Source: G963674835 sp963674835 (GTDB taxonomy: Bacteria > Planctomycetota > Planctomycetia > Pirellulales > Thermoguttaceae). Taken from it: a stretch of DNA of 64,000 bases. The translations under genes were made by a program, and so were the position numbers. Of the stretch, positions 1-12,000 are shown piece after piece. The stretch is taken from contig CAXXKC010000003.1 in NCBI GenBank assembly GCA_963674835.2, positions 434,001 to 498,000 on the forward strand, in the 5' to 3' direction. Numbering within the stretch: position 1 is the first letter of the stretch; each line of letters starts with the position of its first letter. The notes under the pieces are model-generated. The model worked only from the letters and a program-made list of their open reading frames with translations, had not been told where the DNA came from and did not search any database.

Positions 1-3000
1 TTTCGGCTCGTAGACACGCAGGTTGCTGAAGGCCACCTGTCCGGAGGCGTCGGCATCGGCGTCGCAGGCCAGCACCAGGTACGTCAGGTCGCCCGTGAAG
101 TACTTGCCGACCGGAATCACGTAGTGGACTGTCTCGCCTGCGGATGCGGCGTAATTACGGTACGTCTGACGGCCCCAGGTCTGCGTGCCGTAGAGCTGGA
201 AGAACGTCTCGGCACTGAGCACTTGGTCGTTGTCGAAGCCGATGCCCTGAATCTCGCCCTGGGATGTGCTCTGGAAATCGAACTCCAGCACTGTATTTGC
301 CGTGATCGTGTAGCCCAAGTCGATCTTCTTCCAGGAGTTACCGGCGAAGTCGATGCTCTGGAAGCCGTCGGTCGCCGGCGTGGCATCCTCAAGCGACATC
401 GACCGGGTAAGCAGATCATCAGTACCATAACTGGTGACCAGATAGGAGTCGCTTGTGCCTTGTGTCTCGACGTTGAAGTTGGGCTCGTAGACGCGCAGGT
501 TGCTGAAGGCCACCTGGCCGGAGGCGTCGGCGTCGTCATCGCAGCCCAACACGAGGTAACGCAGGTCGCCGGTGAAGTACTTGCCGACCGGAATCACGTA
601 GTGAACCACTTCGCCGGCCGAGGAGGCATAGTTGTCGTAGGTCTGTCGTCCCCATGTTTGTGTGCCGTAAAGCTGGAAGAACGTCTCGGCGCTGAGCACT
701 TGGTCGTTGTCGAAGCCGATGCCCTGGATCTCGCCCTGGGATGTGCTCTGGAAATCGAACTCCAGCACTGTATTTGCCGTGATCGTGTAGCCCAGGTCGA
801 TCTTCTTCCACGAGTTGCCGGAGAAGTCGATGCTCTGGAAGCCGTCGGTCGCCGGCGTGGCGTCGTCCAGCGACATCGACCGCGTGAGCAGATCATCAGT
901 ACCATAGCTGGTAACCAGATAGGAATCGCTTGTGCCTTGTGTCTCGACGTTGAAGTTGGGCTCGTAGACGTGCAGGTTGCTGAAGGCCACCTGGCCGGAG
1001 GCGTCGGCATCGTCATCGCAGCCCAGCACGAGGTAACGCAGGTCGCCGGTGAAGTACTTGCCGACCGGAATCACGTAGTGGACCACTTCGCCCGCCGAGG
1101 AGGCGTAATTGCGGTACGTCTGGCGGCCCCACGACTGCGTGCCGTAGAGCTGGAAGAACGTCTGGTCGCTGAGCGTCTGGTCGTTGTCGAAGCCGATGCC
1201 CTGGATCTCGCCTTGGGCCGTGCTCTGGAAATCGAACTCCAGCACCGTGTTTGCCGTGATTGTGTAGCCCAGGTCGATCTTCTTCCACGAGTTGCCGGCG
1301 AAGTCGACCGTCTGGAAACCCTGCACGCCCGGCTCGACGTCCTCGAGCGAGAACGCTTGCGTGAGGAGGTCTTCGGCGCCGTAGCTGCTGATCCCAAACG
1401 GCGACGACGTGCCTTGCACCTCGACCGCCAACGCCTTCTCGTACACCTTGACGTTGCTGAAGACGCTCTCGCCGGCGTTGCTCGCATCGTCGTCGTTGAC
1501 GAACACCAGCCGTGACATGCTCCCGGTGAAGTACTTGCCCACCGGGATCACGTAGTGGACGATCTGGCCTGCCGAGGAAGCGTACGTGCGGAATGTCTGC
1601 ACGCCTAAGGTCTGCGTGCCGTAGAGTTGGAAGCAGGTTTCCAGGCTCATCAGATCGTCGTTGTCGAAGCCGATTCCTTGCATCTCGCCCTGAACGCCGC
1701 TTTGGAAGTCGAACTCCAGGACCGTATCGGGCGTGATTTCATAGGTCAGCTCGATCTGTTTCCAGTGGTTGCCGGTCACGCGGAGCGTCGCCCCGTCGTC
1801 CTCGACCGCGTAGCCGCCGGCGGTATCCTGGCTCGGGTCGTAGGAGCCGACCGTGTACTCGTTGAAATCCAGGGCGGGCACTTCGCCGACTATGGCAACG
1901 ACGGTGCCCGGCGAGAGCTCCGAAGTGCTGCCGTCCGGCGCAGTGGCCGTCGCACAGACCCACTCGCCAAGCGTGGTCGCGGTCGGGAGGATCTCATCGA
2001 AGCTGGCGTTGCCCACCGCGTCGGTCGTCACCGTAATGGCCGCCAAGTACCGCACCGCATTCACCTGCCACGCAGCGTCGGCCGACGTGCCCGCATAGAA
2101 ATCGATCGTGAAGGTCGTGTTCGGTGTGCTATCGAGGCTGCCGGAAACGCGTGTCGTGGCCCCTGGCCGGGCGGTATCGATGGTCGGATAGTTCTGGAGC
2201 AAGTTGGCGCCCGTATCGGCATCGCCGACATCGTTAACCGTGGCACCGTCGTCACCGAGGTCGATCGCCAAAGTGCCGTTGGAAAAGAGCAAGTTGGCTT
2301 GGATGCTATTGCCCGACGATGTCGTACCCGCAACCAGAATGCCGGCATCGGTATTGAAAGCGATGGTGTTGCCTTGTCCGACCTGGCCACCGACCTGATT
2401 GCCGGATGCGCCGTCGTCGATCCGCACGCCGGAGCCGGAATTGCCCAGGGCGGCGCCGACAACGTTCGTGCCGATGTAGTTGTTCTGGATGAGGGTGTCG
2501 ATCGCGCTGCTACCCGAAAGCCGGATGCCGTTGCCGGCGTTTCCGGAGATGAGATTGCCGGCCAACAGTGCGCCGGCGCAGTTATCGACGAGAACGCCGT
2601 CGCCGGCGTTTGCCAGGGCATCGGTCCCGCTGGCGGTGGTACCGATGTAGTTGCCTTGCACCGAGTTCTCGGTAGACGCCGTCGCTGAAACAACCGTTAC
2701 ACCGGTGGTGAGATAGATGGTTCGGCCGTTGACGACGTAGGCGAACTCGATGAAGGCGGCCGTGGCCCCGGTGGCCGGAGTGGCGATGTGTGCGACATAA
2801 TCTCCGCCGCTGCCCGACAGGGTCTGGCTGCTCCAACTGGGCACGGAGGAAGAGGAACCTCCCCAAACGGTCGTATTGCGGAAGTCGCGACTGTTCGGGT
2901 TGGCGGCCTGCCAGAGCCGGACCTGAGTCGGTGTCGTCGTCGTGGTCAGTTGCAACGTGGATCCGTGATCGGTGATGGACCAGTCGTAGTCGGGCAGATC

Positions 3001-6000
3001 CACCCCGGCGAGCACGCTGGAGTAGAAGGCCGTCAGGCTCGTCAGGTCGCTCGCCCAATGGTCGGCGCCGGGTACGTAGCGTATGTGAGTGGGACCTTGC
3101 ATGTCGTCGACGAAGAACAGCTCGGACCCCGGGAGGAAGAACTGGTCCTCGGAGCCGCAGAGATAGAACCTCGGCACGGCCATGCTGGCCCGATCCTTGT
3201 ACGCATAGGTATCGACGATTTGCAGGATGGATTTGCCTTCGGGCGTATCGAAGCGGCTGAACGCATCGTAGTACACATAGTCTTCCATGGCCTGCGTGTA
3301 GCCGTCCACGAGGAAGTCAGTCGCGCCCTGGTAGTATTCGTGCTGGTACTCGATCTGCCTGGCCATGTCGAGCAGCGGGAGCACAATCGGCATCATCGCC
3401 ACAACGCGCTGCTGCGGATCCACGGCCGTGGTCAACTGGGTCGTCCACGATCGCTTGGAGACGCCCGAAACGACGAAGTGTTCGATCTGGGCCTGATTGC
3501 TGGTCAGCGTGGGCACTACCGTTTGGGCGGTGTCCATGGCCTTGACCGCGCTCTTGACCATCGGCAGCAGGGCGATCCAAGTGGTATTGCCCGTTTCGAG
3601 GTACTTGTTGAACGAGTAGGCGAGAATCTCGTCCTCGGTGTGGTTGAACGGCTCGTCGACGAACTGGACCGGCTGGCTGGGAACGGTTGGCAGGCACACG
3701 CCGATCGTTCCGGTTTGGACAGCCAGCGCCAGGGTGCCGCTGTCGACGCTGCTTGGCACCGTCGTGGTGTTCGATCCTCCGCCGATGTATAGAAAGGCCG
3801 TGGTCAACGAAGTGTCGAGGTTGTTCGGCACAATGATCTGCAACCAGTGGTGCCAAATGGGGTTGCTGTTGGCGTTGGTGAGAACGTAGCCGTCCGGATT
3901 CCACTCCTGCGAGATCATATCGTAGATATATCCGGTGTAGCCGATGCCCGCGTACGTGCCGGTAATGGTCGTTTCGAGCGTGTAGCTGTAGTTCGGATCG
4001 GCAGCGGCCACGTAGGTATCTAAGGCCGTGGGATAGGTGTTCTGCGGTGTCGACGGGCTGACCGTGGTCTCCTGCGCCAAGGCAGCAAGTTTCACCCCGC
4101 CGGTAAGATTGCCGGAGATGATGTTTCGATCGGCCACGTCGCCTGCCTCGCCGTCGATGCCGATACGATTACCGGTGGAGTTGTTGGCCACGAGCACGCC
4201 GTAGCCGCCGTTACCCAAGGCCACCGTTCCGGAAGCATCGGTACCGATGAAGCTGCCCGCGATGATGTTGTCGCCGCCGTCGCCGAGCGCGATGCCGTTG
4301 GCGGCGAAGCGATTGATGACCAGCCCAAACACACTGGTGCCTCCGCCCGTAATGGCCAAACCGTTGGTCGAGGCGGCCAGGGAGCCGTCCAATTCGACCA
4401 GCAGGACGGCGTTGTCGCCGACGGCGAGGCTATTGGGACTGGAGCCCGGCTGGGAATAACCGTCGATTTGCACCGCCTCGGTGATTACGGGCAGGGCCGA
4501 GAGCGGCTGGATGGTATGGAGCCCCGCACCGGCAATCGCGAAGTCGATCCTATCGACTTCTCCATCGTTCAGATGTGCGTTGGCATCGAGGATGGCTTGG
4601 CGCAGCGAGCCGGGGCCAGTGTCGTTGGTGTTGGTGACCGTATAGATGCCTCCGAAGACGTCGGTGATATGGATCGTGAAGGCCTCTTCGCGCCACAGTC
4701 CGAGGCGATCTGTCGAGCGGACGCGAATCGAGTAGGTCGTTTGTGTTTCAAAGTCGAACGATTCGCCGGTGCGCAGAGTTCCGTCGGCATCGATGCTGAA
4801 CAGGCCGTTGTCGCCGTCGCCCTCGCCGGAAACGAGCGTGTATTCGAACGTGTTGCCCGGCGCAAGACTAGTGGTGCTGAAGTTGCCGATAACCGTTCCC
4901 ACCGGTTCGTTTTCGAGCACACTGTCGGACGAAAGGGCGATATCGGTCGGCGGGAGGGTATCGATCACGATGGGCTGGACAGCGCTGGCTCCCTCGTTGC
5001 CGGCCAGGTCGCTCACGCGGGCGCGCAAGTGATAGGCGCCGTCGTCCAAAGGCGGGGAAACCGAAATCACGGCCGCTCCATCGATCAGGGTCCCGGTGGC
5101 AACGCCCATTTCGCCGAAATCGGCGAAGTCGCCGTCGTTGTTGTAATCCAAGTCCAAATAGACCAACGTACCGTCGGGCACCCCCGACCCGGTGTCGGTC
5201 GCTGTCACCATCACCGAGGGAGTGGGAACGTCGCTCCACTCCGCAACGCCCAATTCGACGACCGGTGGGGTGGTATCGACGTCGATCATCTGATTGCCGA
5301 AGTTGATCTCGGGCATCGTGTGTCCCGCCACGACGGTCACGATATGGGCGCCCGACGTAGTGCTGATCGCGTCGGCGCGGATGAGGAAGTTACACAGGCC
5401 ATCCAACGCATCCGTACGGATCGGCGAAACGTCGTTGTTCGTCAGATCGAAGACGTCGAAACCGCCGGGCGTGCCCGAGGCGGCGACCCAGGCCTGATTG
5501 ACAGGGGCCGTCATGTCCATGGCAGCCGGGTGTTCTCCATCGCCTTGGGTGATCAGGGCCGCCACAAAGAACCCGCCGTCGACCATCGTGGGACTGATAG
5601 GAACGGTCGTGAATTGATCGGTTCCGGCGTTGGTCACCACGGTGCTGGCCGTCGCCACGAGGATCGCGTTGCTGGGATCACCATCGTCGTCGGGGTCGTC
5701 GTAGAGCAGGACGGTGCAGGGCGTGCCCTCCGACGGCGACAGAACGCCGGGAGCGCCCCAAGCCAGCGCAATTGACGTGATCGTTTCCTTGCCAGGTTCG
5801 GCGGTGAAATAGTTGCCCCAGAGGATGTCGCCTGCAAGGATGCCCACCGCAGCCTCGCTGGAGCCGTCGTCCCAGCGGTAGGTCTCGTCGCCTTCACTCA
5901 AGGCGCTACTGGAAGCCAGGGCATCTTCAAGCGGTTCTACCAGCGCGCCGGTGAATCCTCGATCGATGACCTCGACGTCGTCAAAATCGTGGGTCGTCTG

Positions 6001-9000
6001 CGATAGCGTACCGCTGTAGCCGAACAACCCTACGTAACCGGCCGCGGGAATGCTCGAGTCGGTGCCCAACCATTCCAGATTGCCGTTGATATAGACGCTG
6101 ATGATGTCGCCGATAACCTCCATGCGGATGGTGTTCGCGGCGCCAGTATTCAGATTCGACGTCGTTTCCCAGGTCTGGAGGAAACTCTGGGTGCCATCGA
6201 CGATCTTGCCGACGAAGTACATCCCGCTGTCGGTGATCCCGGTCAAGTAGGCGGATCCCACCATCGCTTCAAGATCGAGATCGGCGGTGGCTCGCACCAC
6301 GATGCCGCTGGCGATGCCGGCATCGCCCGAGCGGCTGACGGTCACCTCGGCTGAACAGTTCTGCCACAACTGGCCCGTATAGGCTGAGTACATCGTTTGC
6401 CCGAGCTGGCCGGCCGCGGCATGGTATTTGCTTTCGACCACACTCCATTCGACCGGCTGGGCCGATTCCCAGTCCTGCGCCTGGCCGTCGTCGAAATCTT
6501 CGACGTAGTCGGCTGCCAGCATCGGGTACGTCTGTCGCCAGCCGGGCTCCAACACTTCGCGCACCACGTACGTTCCGGCCGGGAGCGGCCCGATATCGTA
6601 GTAACCGGTCGCATCGGTAACCGCATAGTAGAGCTCGTTGTCTTGATCCCAGACTCCATCGCCATTTTCGTCGACGAAGACGGTCCACCCGACCATCCCC
6701 GGCTCGCCATCCGGCTGTCCGCGGTCGTCCCACACTCCGTCGCCGTCCAGGTCGTTCCACTTGTAGCCGGTAATGTGGCTCGACTCCTCGCTCGGCACGC
6801 CAAGCAGCGCGACGTCGTCGATGTTCCATCCCGAGTAGAGGAAGGCCCCGCTGGTCACCTCATATCCCCAGCGAATTCGCACGTTGGAATTGCCGGCGGC
6901 GTTCGGCAGCGAATACGACACAAGCTGCCAATCGGAGTCGGTGACCTCCGAACTGGGGTTGGTATAGATATTGATCCACGTGGTGCCATCGAAGTAGTCA
7001 ATGGTGGCCGAAACGTACGGCGTCACGTCGGTGTTCAGCCAGCGCTCGAACTGGAGCGTCACGTTGGAGTAGCCGCTGCAGTCGATCGGGCCGGTGGTGA
7101 GGTACCACGGGCCGCCGCTCGTTGCGTCGTAGTCGCCGTTGAGGTCGACACCATAGACATCGTCGCCGGTGAAGCCCGAGGTCGGATCGGGCCCTCCAAA
7201 CGACACTCCGCCGCCGCCCGTCGGCTGGCCAAAGGCCCATTCGCCGGCAACGCTCCAACCCGGATCTGTGCTCATGTCGGCCGACCAGAAGACATCGCTC
7301 CGGACCTGGGAGAGGAGATACTCGCCAGAGGTGCCTACCGCACCGAGCACGTGCACCGTATACGTGCCGGTTTCGGGAGCCACAAACGACACCAAGGCGT
7401 TCCGCCCGTCGGCGGCGCCGTTGTCGTTCGTCGCGAGTATAACGCCCGACGGGTCGTACAGTTCGACGATCGGATCGAGCGTGTTGACGAACTCGCCGGA
7501 TCCGTCGCCGGGAGTCGTCGTCACCAGGCAGATCAACTCGCCAGCGGTCGCAGAGATGGTGTAGTAGTCGCTGTCGCCGGACGGCACGCCCGTGGCGCGG
7601 AGCATCACGTTGCCGTCGGTCACCGCCGAGTCGACCAACTCCGGTGGATAGTCGTTATTCATCAGGTCCACGATATCCAGCCCACCCTGCGTCGTATGGC
7701 CTACGACCCACGACTGGCGTGCCGAGGCGGTCGTATCGAGCCCAATGGGCGCCGCGCCGGTGGACTGATTGTGAAACAGCACACCAACAAAGAACCCGCC
7801 CTGGACCAAGGTCGGCGTCATCGACACGGTGGTGAACAGGTCGGTGTTCGGATTGGCGACGACAGTGTCGACCGTGGCTAGCAACACGGCGTCGCTAGGA
7901 TCGCCGTCGTCGTTGGGATCCTCGTAAAGGAGCAAGGTCGCCGCCGTACCGGAGGGGACATCGCCGAATGCAACCGAAACCTCGGTGATCGTTTCGCCGC
8001 CGGGAACCGCGGTGAACGCGTTCAGCGCGAGCACGTCGCCGCCACCGCCGTCGGGCAACCCCAGGGCGGCATCGTGGGTACCGTCATCCCACTGGTAGCT
8101 CACTTCTTCGGGCGACTGCGTGTCGAACTCGCCGCTGGCGTGTCCCAAGACACGGCCGACCGCCGAGATGTCCTGCGCGTCGGCAAGAGAGTCGTTATTC
8201 TCGGTTTCGAAGTCGGCATTGCGCATGACGACCAGGCTGTAGTCGAGCCCGTTGCCGGTAATGCTCACGTAGTAGGTGCCCGCGGCGGGCGCCACGAAGT
8301 TGCTGATGACCCGTTCGAGGTTCTCGGCCGACCGCCCGTGGGCCACCAAGCCGACGGAGTCGTACAGATCGAGGGTTGCCTGCGGTCCGCCGCCGCCGAG
8401 GGCCAAACTGACCGATTCGCCCGCCTCGAGAGTGAAGCTGTACCAGTCGGGCAAGGTTTCGATCGCCAACGGCGCGATCAGCGTGCTCAGCCCAGTCCCC
8501 ACATACTCGTTCGGACCGTCATTGAACGCCAACACTAGACGATTGTCGCCCTGCGTTGCTGCATCCTTGATGCCCACGGTGGCGGCCTTGCCGTCCGTCT
8601 GCAACGCGTCTGCCACGCAGGTGATGTCGGCGTAGTTCAAACGAATTCGGCCGTCGGCATAGAGGACGGCCTGGAACGTAATATCGCCCGAGGTGTTGCC
8701 GATGTAGTCGACATCGTTCCACTGGACGATCAAACGCCGGTCGGCACCGCTACCAAGGACTTCCCAATAGACGCCGCTGTCGTCCGTTGCGGTGTAGCAA
8801 ACCAAGTCGTCCCAAAGCACGGCGATCGCGGCCTGTGAGGGAGCGGCCGTGAAATCGGTGTTATCGTAGCTGGTCGTCCACGAGCCGAACGTGATCAGGC
8901 CGTTCGTGTTGAAGCAAATCGGCTCGTCGTCACCGTAGGTAATCCCGTAGAAGTCGATCTGAAATCCGGCCAGATCGGATGGGTTGAGGGTGAAGGCGAA

Positions 9001-12000
9001 ATCGTCGAGGTCCTCCAGAGCTTTGACGCCGGTTTGACTGATATCTTCGAAGTCGTAGGCGATCGGAGTCGCTGCGTAACCGGCGCCGCTGAGGCCATCG
9101 GTGATTCCCGTCACGGCGCCGTGAAAAACCCCTTGCCCCAGGTCGATCATGCTGGCATCCAAATCCTGCGCACCGGCAAGTGTGTTGTTGGCCGCGCCGC
9201 TGTAGGTCTCTTCCTCCACGGCCGCATTGAGGACCAGCTTGGCGACATAGTCGCCGGCGCTGTCGGCCACACCGCTGATCGTGAGAATGTACGTTCCCGG
9301 CGCAGTGGCCGCCACGGTCTGCAGCAGGACATCCTCGCCGCCCGCGCCGGCCGATGCGGTAACGTCCACTCCACCGGGGCCGGTCAGGCGAAGGTGCGTC
9401 TGTAAGAGGCCCAGCGGCGAGACCGCCACCGTGATCGCCTGGCCGGCGTCGACACCGATCGTGAAGCTGTCCGTGTCGCCGGCGTCGTTGATCAGGCCGA
9501 CGATCGACGAGTCGTAGACCAGACCTCCCAGCGGAGCCTCCACTTCCAGGGGCACGGGAAAGGCGGTCGTGCCGTAATCGAGCGTCACGGTGCCGGAATA
9601 GGGCTGCAATGGATTGTCGTCGGTGTCGGTCAGTGCCCCACCCGCCATGTCCACCGTCAGCGGGCCTTCGGTGACGATACCCGAGAGCGTGTACTCGACC
9701 GTATCGACATCGGTGAGCACGGCGCCGACGACGGTTCCCCTGCTGAGCGTCAGATCGTCGACGCCGACGGTCGTCGGATCGATCACACCGCTGACGTGGA
9801 CGCGCAAGGTGGTCAGCGGAGGCGAGACGGCCGAAGCGTCGGCCGGTTCGATGGAGGTCACCTGCAGCACCGCATCGTCGTAGTAGAACGACACGTTCCA
9901 GGCCAGACTGCCCGAGCCGTCGTTCTCGCGTAAAACGGCCCCTGCCGCCATCCACATATTCTGTGTCCCTTCGGCCGTCACGGGACTCTCGTCGAAGTGG
10001 AACGTAACGTGGTACTCGTCGGTCAGCACGTAGCTATCGGCCGCGATGCCGTTCACCACGAAATCGGTGCTGTTGATGCTGGAAGGCAGATAGGGGTCTG
10101 AAAACGCCAGGACGAAATCGACTGGGGGCGTCTTGACGACCTCGCCTGCGCCGGGCGAACTGTCGGACACCGACATATCCTGCGCGACGATCCTGGCCGC
10201 GGGATCGCCGAACAGGTTCGTCTCGTAGACGGCCCAGCGAATATAAGGATCGGCGATATCCCACAGGACATCGGTGTGGCTGTCGGCATTCATGATGCCG
10301 AGCCGGTTGATGCCCTCCCCGAACAGCGCGTCCCAGAACTCGCGGTTCGGGCGTTGCGACGGGCTGTCGGTCGAGTAGCTCGTGCCCCAGCCATAACGGC
10401 TGTTGAAAACCACGGCGGCCGCGCCGGTCCGCGTACTTGTGGTGAGGTGTTCGGCAATCGCGTCGTTGGGAAAGTCGCCCGGGTAGCAGCCCTGGGAGTA
10501 GACGAAGAAATAGTCGGTATTCGTCAGCGCGTCGACGTTGGAGTTCCCCAATTTCATCACGTAGGACGTATTGGCATGTCCCAGGTGATTGTAGATGCCA
10601 TAGTCGCCGCTGTTGAGCATGCTGGTTATATCGGCGGTGCTCCAGGTGTACGTGCTGCTGTCGTACAGCGTGGTCGTTGTGAAGGTGGGATCGGACGCGA
10701 AACCGACAGTGGTGTAGCCGGCGGAGCTGCTGCCCAGCCGAATCTCTTCCATCGACTCCGTGGCATAGTCGGAAATGCCGCCGAACCCCAAGTACTCGCC
10801 GACCATCACGGCTTCGCGGCGATACGGGCTGGATGCCGTGTTCTCATAGGCGATCGCCTTGTAGACCCAGTTGGCCATCTCGGCGGTAGTCTGGGCGGCG
10901 ACCCGGCCGATGTACACCTCGGGCAGCAGATCCACGTCGGAGCCGCCGGGCCCATCGGTCGGCTCTCCCCAATAGGAGTCCCCATCGCTGTTGTACGTAC
11001 CGTCCAGGCACTGATAGTACATGTCGCTGGGAATCAACTGCTCGGACTCCGTCAGGTCCAGGTCCACCCACAAGCTGCGATAGGGCACGATGTTGCTGTC
11101 GCCACCGAGGAGTACGTAATCGGTCTCCCAGTTGGTATACGCGTCGCGAATGAAGTTGCGGATCTGCTCGGGATGGTCTACGCCCGAATACGTGGCGTAA
11201 ATGTCCTCCAAGGTGACCACCGTCGCCGACATCCCCTGCGACTGCTTCTGCGCGATCAGATCGTTGATCGAGTAGTCGGTCGACGCCGCTGCGAAGACCT
11301 GGCTCGTGATGGCCACGTACTCGTAGGAATCGGCCGGATCGCAAATGCTCTCCGTTAGGGCGACGGGCGTCGTGCCCGCGTCGACGTATGTGTCCAGCGC
11401 GTCGGGATTGGCCACCTCCTCGGCAAGCGGCCGCAGGTCGCTCGGTCGATAGGCCATCACCTGCTCTTCACCCGACGCTTGCGCAGCCGCTTCGGTCAGG
11501 TCGACCTGCAGTGTCATCGTGGAGTAGTAGGTCACTTGTCCGGAATCGACGTCGTAGTCGACCGGGTTGAGATTCACGCGGAGGATGTTCACTCCCCGTT
11601 CACTCTGGACACCAACGACCTCGAAAAAGCCATCGGCAGACGCAGCCGCCTCAAGGGTCTCGACATCGACGCCGTTCGTTCCATCGGAAGCGGTTGCCAG
11701 CAACTCGGGATCGATCACCATCGGCTGGGCGCCCTGCTGAATCACGTACGAGCCGGAGAGCGTGACGGAATCGCCGACCGCCACATCGATATTAGCGACG
11801 GTGCAGCCATATGGCAGGACAATTTCGACAGGAATGACGGGAAGGGCCGGCTCGCCCGCTTCGCCGCCCGTAGCAGCTCCGGAAATCACGGCCTCCACAA
11901 CGGGTTGCCCGTCTACGCTTTCCCCGGTTGGGATCATGAGCAACGCGGGCACCTCGTATTGCAGCGAAATCACGTCGTCCGTCGAGGCGAGTTCGACCCA

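Noticed and set aside
124..1515. Plus-strand open frame of 463 codons with internal repeats
   Set aside because: It is antisense to the giant gene; its repeats mirror the 477-bp units and its translation is Val/Glu/Arg-rich with no domain.
1..1915. CRISPR-like array
   Set aside because: The period is 477 bp, the repeats are coding and in frame, and there are no short spacers.
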